Below, in pieces: positions 1 through 8,556 of a stretch of 64,000 nucleotides of DNA. How positions within the stretch are numbered: the first letter of the stretch is position 1; the number at the start of each line of letters is the position of its first letter. The position numbers and the translations under genes are program-made. A model generated the notes under the pieces. The model saw only the letters and a list, made by a program, of their open reading frames with translations, was not told where the DNA came from and ran no database searches. Source of the DNA: Rhodocyclaceae bacterium (lineage in GTDB: Bacteria > Pseudomonadota > Gammaproteobacteria > Burkholderiales > Rhodocyclaceae); the NCBI GenBank assembly GCA_030824275.1, contig JAVBXY010000038.1:186001-250000 (forward strand). The letters are read 5' to 3'.

Positions 1-651
1 CGACTGGCGGAAATCCCCATTGCCGAGCAGCTCGATGCCTCGCGCACGCCGGTGCGGCTGGCCCTGACCACGCTGGAGCAAGAGGGACTGGTGGAGGCGT
101 CGTCTTCCGGTGGTTACGTGATGCGGCGGTTCACGGCGCAGGAGATCGACGACGCCATTGCGGTGCGCGGCCATCTCGAAGGCATGGCGGCGCGCTTGGT
201 GGCGGAGCACGGCGTGACGCGCCAGCTCGGCAATGATCTCGACGACTGCCTGAAACAGGGAGACCGCATTTTTGCCGGGCCGAGCATGAGCCTCGACGAC
301 TATGCGGCCTACATCGAGATGAACAACCGCTTCCACGAACTGATCGTCGGCGCTGCGGGAAATGCGGCCTTGACGCGCGCCATCGAACTCAACAACCGCC
401 TGCCCTTCGCGGCGGCCAGCGCCATGCTGCCGATGCAGCCCTCCCACGACGAAGGTCGCAACTGGATGTGGATGGCGCACCAGCAGCATCATGCGCTGGC
501 CGATGCCTTGCGGCGGGGTGAAGGCGCGCGGGCGCAGGCACTGGCGGAAGAACACACACAGATCGCGCGCAGCAATGTGCGTTATGCGCTGGAGAATCCG
601 GAACTGGCGATGAAGCTGCTGCCGGGGATGCGGCTGGTGGCGGGGGCTTAG
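1..651 (+). CDS. GntR-family transcriptional regulator with FCD domain (5' end outside window)
   Basis: The reading frame is open from base 1, so the true start lies before the window. The first visible residues (RLAEIPIAEQLDASRTPVR) are the recognition part of a GntR winged helix, followed by the LEQEGLV and GGYVMR wing strands. The rest, from about residue 45 of the visible part, is an all-helical FCD ligand-binding domain with the acidic and histidine residues that usually bind a metal or carboxylate (MNNRFHELI, HQQHHALADAL). Such proteins usually repress catabolic genes and are released by a small organic acid; the ligand cannot be read here. It ends 15 bp before the convergent receiver gene. 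Confidence 0.85.
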   Translation, partial: RLAEIPIAEQLDASRTPVRLALTTLEQEGLVEASSSGGYVMRRFTAQEIDDAIAVRGHLEGMAARLVAEHGVTRQLGNDLDDCLKQGDRIFAGPSMSLDDYAAYIEMNNRFHELIVGAAGNAALTRAIELNNRLPFAAASAMLPMQPSHDEGRNWMWMAHQQHHALADALRRGEGARAQALAEEHTQIARSNVRYALENPELAMKLLPGMRLVAGA

Positions 652-666
652 AAACCCCAGGCCGGC

Positions 667-1077
667 TCAGGCGCTGGGAGTTTCGTTGAGCGTCAGCCAA
701 TAGCGGCTGATCAGTCCCAGGGACTCGGTGAATTTGTCGAAATCCACCGGCTTGCGTACATAGCTGTTTGCACCGCTGGCGCAGGCCTCGCGGATGTCCT
801 TGTCTTCGCGCGAGGTGGTCAGCACGACCACCGGCAGGCAGCGGGTGCGGTCGTCGGCACGCATGCGGCGCAGCACTTCGTGGCCGTCGATGCGCGGCAG
901 CTTGAGATCAAGGAGCACCAGTACGGGCAGGGGATTGGTGCGGGCCAGCAGGTCCAGCGCCTCGACCCCATCGCGGGCGACCAGGACCGGCCGCGTCATG
1001 CCGTTCTTCTTCAGCGCCAGCAGCGTCAGCGCTTCGTCGTCCGCGTTGTCTTCGACCAGTAGCAGCGGACGGTCCAT
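667..1077 (-). CDS. Single-domain response regulator (CheY/Rcp1-like)
   Basis: A 136-residue stand-alone receiver domain with no output domain. The acidic pocket is E9/D10, the phospho-acceptor is D57 (in VLLDLKLPRIDG), the switch residue is T87 or T88 and the conserved lysine is K109 (YVRKPVDF). The VEDNADDE start and the KPVDFDKF end are typical of the Rcp1-like subgroup that partners phytochrome-like or hybrid histidine kinases. No kinase is adjacent. It starts 9 bp after the stop of prmB on the same strand and may be co-transcribed with it. The partner kinase and output are unknown. Confidence 0.85.
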   Translation of the reverse strand: MDRPLLLVEDNADDEALTLLALKKNGMTRPVLVARDGVEALDLLARTNPLPVLVLLDLKLPRIDGHEVLRRMRADDRTRCLPVVVLTTSREDKDIREACASGANSYVRKPVDFDKFTESLGLISRYWLTLNETPSA

Positions 1078-1086
1078 GACGTTGGC

Positions 1087-1968
1087 TCAGGGCAGGTCGT
1101 CGCCGGCGACGAGGAAGACTTTTCCCTCGGCGGTTTCCGTATCGAGCCACATCATGGGCAGTTCGGGGAATGCCGCGTCCACGAGATCGCGGTTGTGGCC
1201 GACCTCGATGGCGATGACACCGCCCGGATTGAGGTGCTGTTTCGCCTCGGCAAGGATGCGGCGCACGACATCGAGGCCATCTTCGCCGGCCGCCAGCGCC
1301 AGCGAGGGCTCATGGCGATATTCCGGGGGCAGGGCGGCCATCGCTTCTGCCGTGACGTAGGGCGGATTGCTGATGATGAGGTCGTAGCGCTTGCCGGGTA
1401 CGGCGGCAAAGAGGTCGGACTCGATGGCGTGGACGCTGTCTTCCAGGCCGTAGTCGGCGATGTTGCGGCGGGCGACGGCCAGCGCCGAGGGCGAGATGTC
1501 GATGGCGTCTACTTCGGCATTGGGGAATGCATGGGCCATGACGATGGCGAGGCAGCCGGAGCCGGTGCATAAGTCGAGGGCGCTGCCGACGTGGCTGGGA
1601 TCTTCGATCCAGGGCGCGAAGCCGTCTTCGAGCAGTTCGGCGAAATAGGAACGCGGCACGATGACGCGCTCATCAACGTGGAAGCGGAAGGGGCCAAGCC
1701 AGGCTTCCTGCACCAGATAGGCCGTCGGCAGGCGGCGGGCAATGCGTTGTTGCAGGAGATTGAGCACGGCCAGGCGCTCGTTGCGGGCGAGCTTGGCATC
1801 CAGCCAGGGATCGAGCTGATTGCGGGGCAGGTGCAGGGTGGCGAGGATCAGCCAGGCGGCTTCATCGTAGGCATTGTCGGTGCCGTGTCCATAGAACAGG
1901 TCGGCTTCGTTGAAGCGGCTGACGGCCCAGCGCAGCCAGTCGCGGACGGTAATGAGTTCGTCGACCAT
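1087..1968 (-). CDS. prmB: Ribosomal protein L3 N5-glutamine methyltransferase PrmB
   Basis: This 293-residue SAM-dependent methyltransferase is predicted to methylate a glutamine side chain of ribosomal protein L3. The SAM-binding motif LDLCTGSGCL is at about residues 131-140 and the catalytic NPPY motif at 201-204, followed by PPEYRHEP as in PrmB. The N-terminal helical substrate domain (residues 1-95) fits PrmB (E. coli about 310 residues) rather than PrmC. The start ATG is chosen because it overlaps the dapE stop in an ATGA arrangement, which implies translational coupling; the frame stays open further upstream only because it runs through dapE. Confidence 0.92.
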   Translation of the reverse strand: MVDELITVRDWLRWAVSRFNEADLFYGHGTDNAYDEAAWLILATLHLPRNQLDPWLDAKLARNERLAVLNLLQQRIARRLPTAYLVQEAWLGPFRFHVDERVIVPRSYFAELLEDGFAPWIEDPSHVGSALDLCTGSGCLAIVMAHAFPNAEVDAIDISPSALAVARRNIADYGLEDSVHAIESDLFAAVPGKRYDLIISNPPYVTAEAMAALPPEYRHEPSLALAAGEDGLDVVRRILAEAKQHLNPGGVIAIEVGHNRDLVDAAFPELPMMWLDTETAEGKVFLVAGDDLP

Positions 1969-3104
1969 CAGCGCATCAACCTTTCGATAGTGCCTTCGTA
2001 AATTTTCGCCAGCGGCTCCAGATCGGCGACGGCGATATGCTCGTCGATCTTGTGGATGCTGGCGTTCAGCGGGCCGAACTCGGCGACCTGATGGCAGATG
2101 TCGGCGATGAAGCGTCCGTCCGAGGTACCGCCGGTGGTGGAGAGTTCCGTGCTGATGCCAGTGGTTTCGAAAATGGCGTCGGTGAGCGCGGCGCACAGGT
2201 CGCCATTGGCGGTCAGGAAGGGCTTGGCGCCCAGGGTCCAGCGGATGTCGTAGTCGAGGCCGTGACGAGCGAGCAGGGCCTGTACCTGCGCTTGCAGCCC
2301 CTCGACAGTGCTGGCCGTGGAGAAGCGGAAATTGAACATGATCTCGAAGCTGCCTGGCACAACGTTGCCGGCGCCAGTGCCGGCGTGGGCATTGGATATC
2401 TGGAAGCTGGTGGGCGGGAAGTGTTCGTTGCCCGAATCCCAGACCGTGGCGGCGAGTTCGGCCAGCGCGGGTGCTGCCAGATGCACGGGGTTCTTCACCA
2501 GATGAGGATAGGCGACGTGGCCCTGCACGCCCTTGATCGTCAGGTTTGCGGAGAGGGAACCACGGCGGCCGTTCTTCACCGTGTCGCCGAGTTGGTCCAC
2601 GCAGGTCGGTTCGCCGACGATGCAGAAGTCGATGGCTTCCTTGCGCGCCTTGAGGGCCTCAACGACGCGCACGGTGCCATTCACGGCGTCGCCTTCTTCG
2701 TCGGAGGTCAGCAGCAGGGCGATGGAGTAATCGGAAAAGTCGGCTTCGGCGGTACGGCGATTTACCAGTCGTTCAATGGCGACGATGCAGGCGGCGATGG
2801 AACTCTTCATGTCCGCCGCGCCACGGCCGTAGAGCTTGCCGTCGCGGATCGTCGGCTCGAAGGGCGGCGAGGTCCAGCGTTCCAGCGGGCCGGGCGGCAC
2901 TACGTCGGTGTGGCCGGCGAAGCAGATCAGTTTGCCCATGGTGCCGCGTCGCGCCCACAGGTTCGAGACGCCGCCCATGTCGATGCGCTCGATGGCAAAG
3001 CCCAGCGGCGTCAGCCAGGAGGCGATCAGGTCGAGGCAGCCGGCGTCTTCCGGCGTTACCGACGGGCAGGCAATCAGCGCCCGTGTTTTTGCGAGGACCG
3101 GCAT
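1968..3104 (-). CDS. dapE: Succinyl-diaminopimelate desuccinylase DapE
   Basis: This M20-family dinuclear zinc hydrolase removes succinate from N-succinyl-LL-2,6-diaminopimelate in the succinylase route to lysine and peptidoglycan. It has 378 residues, close to the E. coli enzyme. Metal ligands and catalytic residues are visible: H65 and D67 (AGHTDVVP), D98 ([10 protein letters not shown]), the E136/E137 pair (TSDEEGDA), E165 (VGEPT) and a C-terminal histidine (NASIHKIDE). Both ends overlap neighbours in ATGA junctions, with pilU upstream and prmB downstream. dapD and dapC follow upstream in the same orientation, so most of the late lysine branch is present. Confidence 0.95.
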   Translation of the reverse strand: MPVLAKTRALIACPSVTPEDAGCLDLIASWLTPLGFAIERIDMGGVSNLWARRGTMGKLICFAGHTDVVPPGPLERWTSPPFEPTIRDGKLYGRGAADMKSSIAACIVAIERLVNRRTAEADFSDYSIALLLTSDEEGDAVNGTVRVVEALKARKEAIDFCIVGEPTCVDQLGDTVKNGRRGSLSANLTIKGVQGHVAYPHLVKNPVHLAAPALAELAATVWDSGNEHFPPTSFQISNAHAGTGAGNVVPGSFEIMFNFRFSTASTVEGLQAQVQALLARHGLDYDIRWTLGAKPFLTANGDLCAALTDAIFETTGISTELSTTGGTSDGRFIADICHQVAEFGPLNASIHKIDEHIAVADLEPLAKIYEGTIERLMR

Positions 3105-4249
3105 CAGTGGTCCATCTTGAGGGTGAATTCGGAGAAAGAACTGCCGGGAGCGACCGACTTGGTCGGATCGAGCGGCGCCTCGGACTCGGCGGCGGCGTTG
3201 TTGATCGCCTGTTGGAGGTTGTTGGCCGAGTCGGCGTTGGCCAAGGCTTCGTCGAGGGTGATGATGCCGTCCTTGTACATCTTGTGCAGGGCCTGCTCGA
3301 AGGTCTGGCTGCCGGGCACCATGGATTGTTCCATGGCGTCCTTGATTTCGTTGAGTTCGCCCTTCTCGATCAGTTCGCCAATATGGCGCGAGTTGATCAG
3401 CACTTCCACACAGGCGGCACGGCCACCACTGGGGGTCTTGATCAGGCGCTGGGAGATCACGCACTTCAGCGTCACGGCCAGGTCGGCGAGCAGTGACGGC
3501 CGGTTTTCCAGCGGATAGAAGCTGATGATGCGGCTCATCGCGTGGTAGCTGTTGTTGGCGTGCAGCGTAGCGATACACAGGTGGCCGGACTGGGCGTAGG
3601 CGATGGCCATGCCCATGGTGTCCTTGTCGCGCACCTCGCCGATGAAGATCACGTCCGGCGCCTGGCGCAGGGCGTTTTTCAGCGCGACCTGGAAGGCCTT
3701 GGTGTCGTTGCCGACTTCGCGCTGGTTGACGATGGATTTCTTGTTCTTGAAGAGGAATTCGAGCGGGTCTTCCAGCGTCAGGATGTGGCCGGTGGCGTTC
3801 TCGTTGCGATAGTCCAGCATCGAGGTCAGCGTGGTGGACTTGCCCGAGCCGGTGGCGCCGACCATCAGGATCAGGCCGCGCTTTTCCATGATCACGTCCT
3901 TGAGGACGGGCGGCAGGTTGAGCGAGTCGAAGTTCGGGATATCCACCGGGATGTAGCGCGCTACCATGGCCGGCGTGCCGCGCTGGAATAGGCAGGAGAG
4001 ACGATAGACGCCAACCTCGGGAACGACGACGCGGGTCTGCAATTCCTTTTCCTCTTCGAACTCTGCCATCTGCTCGGGCTTGAGAATTTCATTCAGCAGA
4101 CTGCGGATAGTGGCTTCGTCGAGGAGGGTCGGGTTGACCGGCACGGAGTTGCCCTGCATCTTGATCGTGATGGGCGCGCCGACCGAAAGAAACAGGTCGG
4201 TTGCCTTCTTTTCGGACATCAGCCGAAACAGTTTTTCCATCGTTCCCAT
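3104..4249 (-). CDS. pilU: Type IV pilus retraction ATPase, PilU-like
   Basis: A 381-residue member of the PilT/PilU hexameric secretion ATPases, which sit at the cytoplasmic base of the type IV pilus and drive retraction. Walker A is GATGSGKST (131-139), the Asp box follows LTLEDPLEF (about 161), Walker B is [10 protein letters not shown] (200-208) and the His box is [11 protein letters not shown] (223-233). EFEEEKEL in the N-terminal domain and the long Ala/Ser-rich tail favour PilU over PilT. The start is supported by GGAG seven bases upstream. It lies between dapD and dapE with an ATGA overlap to dapE, an unexpected place for a pilus motor; no other pilus gene is in the window. Confidence 0.9.
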   Translation of the reverse strand: MGTMEKLFRLMSEKKATDLFLSVGAPITIKMQGNSVPVNPTLLDEATIRSLLNEILKPEQMAEFEEEKELQTRVVVPEVGVYRLSCLFQRGTPAMVARYIPVDIPNFDSLNLPPVLKDVIMEKRGLILMVGATGSGKSTTLTSMLDYRNENATGHILTLEDPLEFLFKNKKSIVNQREVGNDTKAFQVALKNALRQAPDVIFIGEVRDKDTMGMAIAYAQSGHLCIATLHANNSYHAMSRIISFYPLENRPSLLADLAVTLKCVISQRLIKTPSGGRAACVEVLINSRHIGELIEKGELNEIKDAMEQSMVPGSQTFEQALHKMYKDGIITLDEALANADSANNLQQAINNAAAESEAPLDPTKSVAPGSSFSEFTLKMDH

Positions 4250-4279
4250 GGTCGATCTCCTGTGGATGCGTGCTGGCGA

Positions 4280-5098
4280 TCAGTCGCGCAGCAGTTCGTT
4301 GATGCTGGTCTTGGAACGGGTCTGCGCATCCACCCGCTTGACGATCACCGCACAGGCGAGGCTGTACTTGCCGTCAGCGGAGGGCAGGTTGCCAGCGACG
4401 ACTACCGAGCCTTCGGGGACGCGGCCGTAGGTGATCTCGCCGGTGGCGCGGTCGTAGATCTTGGTGCTCTGGCTGATGAAGACGCCCATGGAAATCACGC
4501 AATTGTCTTCGACGATAACGCCTTCCACGACCTCAGAGCGGGCGCCGACGAAGCAGTTGTCGCCGATGATGGTGGGATTGGCCTGGAGCGGCTCCAGCAC
4601 GCCGCCGATGCCGACGCCGCCGGACAGGTGCACGTTCTTGCCGATCTGGGCGCAGGAGCCGACGGTGGCCCAGGTATCCACCATGGTGTTTTCACCGACG
4701 TAGGCGCCGATATTGACGAAGCTGGGCATCAGCACGACGTTCGGTGCAATGAAGGAACCACGACGGACCACGGCACCCGGTACGACGCGGAAGCCGCCGG
4801 TCTCGAACTTGTAGGCATCGTAATGGGCGAACTTGGTCGGCACCTTGTCGTAGTAGCGCAGGGCGCCACCGTCCATCACGGCATTGTCTTCGAGGCGGAA
4901 GGAGAGCAGCACGGCTTTCTTGAGCCACTGATGAGTGACCCACTGACCGTCGATCTTTTCAGCCACGCGCAGCTTGCCGGCGTCGAGCTCGGCTAGGATG
5001 TGGTTCACGGCATCGCCGATCTTGGCAGGCGCGGTGCTCGGCTTCAGGTTGGCGCGGTCTTCCCAGGCCTGTTCGATGATCTGTTGGAGTTCATGCAT
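4280..5098 (-). CDS. dapD: 2,3,4,5-tetrahydropyridine-2,6-dicarboxylate N-succinyltransferase DapD
   Basis: This 272-residue enzyme (E. coli 274) transfers succinate from succinyl-CoA to tetrahydrodipicolinate, committing the cell to the succinylase branch of lysine synthesis. The left-handed beta-helix hexapeptide repeats are obvious in the middle ([18 protein letters not shown], then [15 protein letters not shown]). DapD-specific stretches [16 protein letters not shown] and [11 protein letters not shown] follow. The ATG at 5098 gives the family N-terminus [15 protein letters not shown]. It lies 11 bp after dapC and 30 bp before pilU, so it belongs to the same minus-strand transcript. Confidence 0.96.
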   Translation of the reverse strand: MHELQQIIEQAWEDRANLKPSTAPAKIGDAVNHILAELDAGKLRVAEKIDGQWVTHQWLKKAVLLSFRLEDNAVMDGGALRYYDKVPTKFAHYDAYKFETGGFRVVPGAVVRRGSFIAPNVVLMPSFVNIGAYVGENTMVDTWATVGSCAQIGKNVHLSGGVGIGGVLEPLQANPTIIGDNCFVGARSEVVEGVIVEDNCVISMGVFISQSTKIYDRATGEITYGRVPEGSVVVAGNLPSADGKYSLACAVIVKRVDAQTRSKTSINELLRD

Positions 5099-5109
5099 GA
5101 TTTTTTCTC

Positions 5110-6303
5110 TCAAAGGGATAGGCAGAAATCGTTGATGCGCTGGGCGGCCTCGCGACAGTCGTCGAGGTTGGCCACCAGGGCAATGCGGACAAAGTTGGCG
5201 CCGGGATTGATGCCACCAGCCTCGCGGGCGAGGTAGCTGCCGGGCAGGACAACGACATTCTGCCTTGCCAGCAGCTCGCGAGCAAACTCGGTGTCCGCGA
5301 TAGGGGTCTTTGCCCACAGGTAGAAGCCGGCGTCCGGTAGTTTGCAATCAAGATGGCGGGCGATCAGCGGCGTTACTGCGTGGAACTTTTCCGCATACAG
5401 GCGACGGTTGTCGCGGACATGGGCCTCGTCGCCCCAGGCGGCAATGCTGGCGGCCTGTACCGAGGGGCTCATGGCGCTGCCGTGATAGGTACGGTAGAGC
5501 AGGAATTTCTTCAGGATCGCGGCGTCGCCGGCAACGAAGCCGGAACGCATGCCCGGCACGTTGGAACGCTTTGACAGGCTGGAGAACATCACCAGATTGC
5601 GGTAGTCGCTGCGACCGAGTCTGGCGGCGGCGGTGAGGCCACCCAGCGGAGGGTGCGCTTCGTCGAAGTAGATTTCCGAGTAGCACTCGTCGGAGGCGAT
5701 GACGAAGCCGTAACGGTCGGACAGTTCGAACAGCGTCTTCCAGGAGTCGAGGCTCATCACCTTGCCGGTCGGGTTGGCCGGCGAGCAGACGAAGACCAGT
5801 TGCACCTCGCGCCAGGTGGCTTCCGGCAGCGAGCCCCAGTCCATCTCGAAATCGTGGCCGGGCAGGGTGTTCAGGTAGACCGGTTCTGCACCGCCGAGCA
5901 GGGCCGCGCCTTCGTAGATCTGATAGAAGGGATTCGGGCAGACCACCTTGGCGCCACTCTTGCTGCGGTCGAGCACGGTCTGGGCAAACGCGAACAGGGC
6001 CTCGCGGGAGCCATTGACCGGCAGCACTTCGGTGGCGGCATTGGGCAACGGCACGCCGTAGCGGCGGCCGATCCATTCGGCGATGGCCTGGCGCAGGGCA
6101 TCCGAACCCTGGGTGGTCGGATAGTTGGCGAGCCCCTTGAGGTTGTCGGCCAGGGTTTTCTGGATGAAGGGCGGGGTGTCGTGCTGGGGTTCGCCGATGG
6201 ACAGCTTGATTTCGCGAAAAGTCGGCGCTGGTGACACGGCAGCGAACAACTGCCGCAGCTTTTCAAAGGGATAGGGTTGCAGCCGGGCGAGGTCTGGGTT
6301 CAC
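5110..6303 (-). CDS. dapC: N-succinyldiaminopimelate aminotransferase DapC
   Basis: A fold-type I PLP aminotransferase of 397 residues. Together with dapD and dapE it fits the step converting N-succinyl-2-amino-6-ketopimelate to N-succinyl-diaminopimelate with glutamate as donor. The PLP lysine is K245 in SSLSKRSN; the substrate loop SPANPTGKV is at 174-182 and the phosphate-binding RSGF arginine at about 252. Residues 22-29 (AVSPAPTF) are encoded by a copy of the dispersed 25-bp repeat lying in the variable stretch between the N-terminal arm and the conserved IGEPQH segment. It is the first gene of the dapC-dapD-pilU-dapE-prmB run. A different succinyl-amino-acid aminotransferase is possible but less likely in this context. 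Confidence 0.93.
   Translation of the reverse strand: MNPDLARLQPYPFEKLRQLFAAVSPAPTFREIKLSIGEPQHDTPPFIQKTLADNLKGLANYPTTQGSDALRQAIAEWIGRRYGVPLPNAATEVLPVNGSREALFAFAQTVLDRSKSGAKVVCPNPFYQIYEGAALLGGAEPVYLNTLPGHDFEMDWGSLPEATWREVQLVFVCSPANPTGKVMSLDSWKTLFELSDRYGFVIASDECYSEIYFDEAHPPLGGLTAAARLGRSDYRNLVMFSSLSKRSNVPGMRSGFVAGDAAILKKFLLYRTYHGSAMSPSVQAASIAAWGDEAHVRDNRRLYAEKFHAVTPLIARHLDCKLPDAGFYLWAKTPIADTEFARELLARQNVVVLPGSYLAREAGGINPGANFVRIALVANLDDCREAAQRINDFCLSL
6217..6241 (+). repeat. Dispersed 25-bp repeat, copy 1 (inside dapC)
   Basis: It starts AAAAGTCGGCGCTGG and continues TGACACGGCA, differing from the consensus only at the usual variable sites and the last base. It lies within dapC and is read from the minus strand as AVSPAPTF. 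Confidence 0.85.
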
Positions 6304-6339
6304 GGGAAGCCGGGGAAGGGAACAAAGCAGAGAGGGCGC

Positions 6340-6345
6340 ATTATA
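6340..6345 (-). promoter_or_regulatory. -10 element, likely dapC promoter
   Basis: On the minus strand this is a perfect TATAAT preceded by CCG. It would start transcription near 6333, giving a leader of about 30 bases before dapC. A TTTACC about 15 bases upstream is a poor -35 element, so only the -10 is convincing. Confidence 0.5.
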
Positions 6346-6398
6346 CGGCCAGCAAATTCCGGTAAATTCACGCCTCTCGCATCGAGGAGGAGAAAACC

Positions 6399-7064
6399 AT
6401 GGGAAAAATGATCGACTTCCAGCGCCCCGACGGCAGCAGCTGTCGCGGTTGGCTGGCCGAGGCTGGAGCCGGTAAGGCGGGCGTGGTGGTGATCCAGGAG
6501 TGGTGGGGCCTCAACGACCAGATCTGCGGCATCGCCGACCGCTTTGCCCGTGCCGGTTACAACGCGCTGGCGCCGGATCTTTTCAAGGGCCGTGTGACCC
6601 AGAAGCCGGACGAAGCCAGTCATTTGATGAACGGCCTCGATTTTCCCGGTGCGACCCATCAGGACATTCGGGGCGCCGTGGATCACTTGCGCGGTATGTC
6701 GGGCAAGGTGGCCTCCATGGGCTTCTGCATGGGCGGTGCGCTGACCATTGCTGCCGCCGTGCATGTGCCGAATCTGGCTGCCGGTGTCTGTTTCTATGGC
6801 ATTCCGCCCAAGGAATTCGCCGACCCGGCAGATATCCGCATTCCCTTTCAGGCCCATTTCGCCAGCCAGGACGACTGGTGCACGCCGGCGGCCGCCGATG
6901 CGCTGGAAGCGGCCATGAAGGCGCGCGGCAATGCGCCGGAGATGTACCGCTATGAGGCGGCCCATGCCTTCTTCAACGAACGGCGGCCGGAAGTCTATGA
7001 CGCGGCCTGTGCCAACCTGGCCTGGGAGCGCATGATCGCCTTCCTCGGCAAGCATCTGGGCTGA
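6399..7064 (+). CDS. Dienelactone hydrolase family protein
   Basis: A 221-residue cytoplasmic alpha/beta hydrolase. The catalytic triad of the dienelactone hydrolase family can be placed: nucleophile C110 in GFCMGG, an acid at D158 or D159 (SQDDW) and H189 in AAHAFF, with the oxyanion-side glutamate E34 in VIQEWWGL. Family members open enol-lactones in chloroaromatic breakdown, but many housekeeping homologues have unknown substrates, and no aromatic pathway genes are nearby. A strong ribosome-binding site (GAGGAGGAGA) precedes the ATG. The ankyrin gene begins 7 bp after its stop, so the two are probably one operon, divergent from dapC. Confidence 0.9.
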   Translation: MGKMIDFQRPDGSSCRGWLAEAGAGKAGVVVIQEWWGLNDQICGIADRFARAGYNALAPDLFKGRVTQKPDEASHLMNGLDFPGATHQDIRGAVDHLRGMSGKVASMGFCMGGALTIAAAVHVPNLAAGVCFYGIPPKEFADPADIRIPFQAHFASQDDWCTPAAADALEAAMKARGNAPEMYRYEAAHAFFNERRPEVYDAACANLAWERMIAFLGKHLG

Positions 7065-7071
7065 GCGGTCG

Positions 7072-7521
7072 ATGGAGTTCACACCCACCGACTGGGTTAA
7101 CGTCAGTCTGACCGAATCGCTGCTGGCCCGCGAAGGCCCGCCGCTCTACGTCGCCGCCAAACTGGGCTGCGTCGCGGCGGCCAAGGTGATGACCGAGGCC
7201 GGCACCAATCTCGAAGTGCGCGGCCCGCGCGGTGAGCGGCCGCTGCATGCGGCGGCCGCCGGTGGTCATGCGGGTATCGCCGCCAGCCTGGTCAGTGCCG
7301 GCTGCGAGATCGACCCGCAGGACGAGGACGGCAACACGCCGCTGATTACCGCCATATTGCACGGCCAGGCCGCCACGGTCGAACTGCTTCTGGCGGTGGG
7401 GGCCGACGTGGAGATCGCCCGCCTGGATGGCCTCACCGCCGTGCACGTGGCCAATCTGCCGGGAACGCCGAAGAACATCGTCGAGCTGATGTTGCTGGGG
7501 CAGGATGCCCTCGATTACTGA
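7072..7521 (+). CDS. Ankyrin repeat protein
   Basis: A 149-residue cytoplasmic protein made mainly of ankyrin repeats. About three 33-residue units are visible: GPPLYVAAKLGCVAAAKVM, then RGERPLHAAAAGGHAGIAASL, then DGNTPLITAILHGQAATVELLL, followed by a partial DGLTAVHVANL unit. These are protein-binding modules; the partner is not evident. It follows the dienelactone hydrolase by 7 bp without a clear ribosome-binding site of its own. A copy of the dispersed repeat begins 3 bp after its stop codon. Confidence 0.85.
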   Translation: MEFTPTDWVNVSLTESLLAREGPPLYVAAKLGCVAAAKVMTEAGTNLEVRGPRGERPLHAAAAGGHAGIAASLVSAGCEIDPQDEDGNTPLITAILHGQAATVELLLAVGADVEIARLDGLTAVHVANLPGTPKNIVELMLLGQDALDY

Positions 7522-7524
7522 ATG

Positions 7525-7549
7525 AAAAGTCGGCGCTGGCGACACGCCG
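7525..7549 (+). repeat. Dispersed 25-bp repeat, copy 2 (intergenic)
   Basis: AAAAGTCGGCGCTGG followed by CGACACGCCG. It lies between the ankyrin gene and the deoxyribosyltransferase-like gene, immediately behind the former's stop. One base (G to C) differs from consensus near the right end. Confidence 0.9.
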
Positions 7550-7562
7550 AAGCAAGGAAACC

Positions 7563-8003
7563 ATGAAGCTGTACATCGCCGGTCCGGACGTTTTTCGCCC
7601 CGACGTCGCCCAGTGGGCCGAACAGGTGCACGCCGTGTGCCGGGCACGGGCACATGAAGCGCTGATTCCCCTTGACGGAGAAAAGACGACGCCCGCCGGC
7701 ATCTTCAGCAACAACCTGCGTCTGATCGCCGAGGCCGATGCGGTACTGGCCAACCTCAATCCCTTTCGTGGGCAGGAGCCGGATTCCGGGACCTGTGTCG
7801 AAGTCGGCTATGCACTGGCCCTGGGCAAGCGCGTGATCGGCTACGCGGCGGCGTTGCCGAGCCTGCGTGAGCGGGTGGGGGTAAGGGACGGGGAGGGTTG
7901 GGCGGTGGAGAACTTCGGCCTGCCCTTCAATCTGATGCTGGCGGTGCCCTTGCAACTGGTGGCCGGCGATATCGAAGAATGTCTCGCCGTGCTGGACGCC
8001 TAG
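7563..8003 (+). CDS. Nucleoside 2-deoxyribosyltransferase family protein
   Basis: A 146-residue protein with the Rossmann-like fold of nucleoside 2-deoxyribosyltransferases, which exchange or hydrolyse the base of deoxynucleosides. The start KLYIAGPDVF matches the family substrate loop. The catalytic glutamate is E80 in DSGTCVEVGYALALGK and D74 is the partner acid. ADAVLANLNPFRG is the conserved middle strand. Substrate is uncertain; it could equally be a deoxynucleoside 5'-monophosphate N-glycosidase. Its last 4 bases overlap the convergent yaeQ stop. A dispersed repeat lies 13 bp before the start codon. Confidence 0.85.
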   Translation: MKLYIAGPDVFRPDVAQWAEQVHAVCRARAHEALIPLDGEKTTPAGIFSNNLRLIAEADAVLANLNPFRGQEPDSGTCVEVGYALALGKRVIGYAAALPSLRERVGVRDGEGWAVENFGLPFNLMLAVPLQLVAGDIEECLAVLDA

Positions 8004-8545
8004 GTCGACGCCTGACGTATCTCCGGCAGCACGCGCAGGCTCTCGCCGTCGATCACCAGCCATAGCTCGCCTTCCTGCAAGGTGCATTGAATCTGCATAT
8101 TGCGGGTGACGCGGGCGGCCAGGGCCTGGGTTTCGGCGGGGGCCAGGTTGAGCACGGTGAGCTTGTCCTGCTTCTTCAGCAGGGCCTGGTTCTGTTCCCA
8201 CCAGATGTCGGCGACGCGGCCGCCGTAGGTGAGGACGAGAACCTTCCCGGAGCGGCCACAGGCACGGCGGACACGCTTTTCGTCGGGCAGGCCGACGTCG
8301 ATCCACTGTTCGATGGAGCCAGTGAGATCGCGCCGCCACAGGTCTGGCTCGTCTTCCGCCGACAGGCCCTTGCCGAATTCCAGCGCCTCATGGGCGTTCA
8401 GGGCGAAGGCGACCACGCGGACCATCATCCGCTCATCGGTTTCCGACGGATGCCGGGCGATGGTCAGCGCGTGGGTGTCGAAGTAGTTGCGGTCCAGGTC
8501 GGCCAGTTGTAGTTCGACCTTGAAAATCGTTGCCTTGAGCGCCAT
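8000..8545 (-). CDS. YaeQ family protein
   Basis: A 181-residue protein of the conserved YaeQ family, which has a PD-(D/E)XK-like nuclease fold but no settled function. Recognisable family features are the start MALKATIFKVELQLADLDRN, the HPSETDERMMVRV segment (about 32-44), DEPDLWRRDLTG and the C-terminal WLVIDGESLRVLPE. Its length is typical. It lies 11 bp downstream of the exported-protein gene on the same strand and meets the deoxyribosyltransferase gene tail to tail with a 4-base overlap. Confidence 0.9.
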   Translation of the reverse strand: MALKATIFKVELQLADLDRNYFDTHALTIARHPSETDERMMVRVVAFALNAHEALEFGKGLSAEDEPDLWRRDLTGSIEQWIDVGLPDEKRVRRACGRSGKVLVLTYGGRVADIWWEQNQALLKKQDKLTVLNLAPAETQALAARVTRNMQIQCTLQEGELWLVIDGESLRVLPEIRQAST

Positions 8546-8556
8546 CCGTGTCCGGC

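Noticed and set aside
2037-3518. A 493-codon plus-strand open frame
   Set aside because: It is antisense to dapE and pilU, both of which carry complete family motifs; its translation shows no domain.
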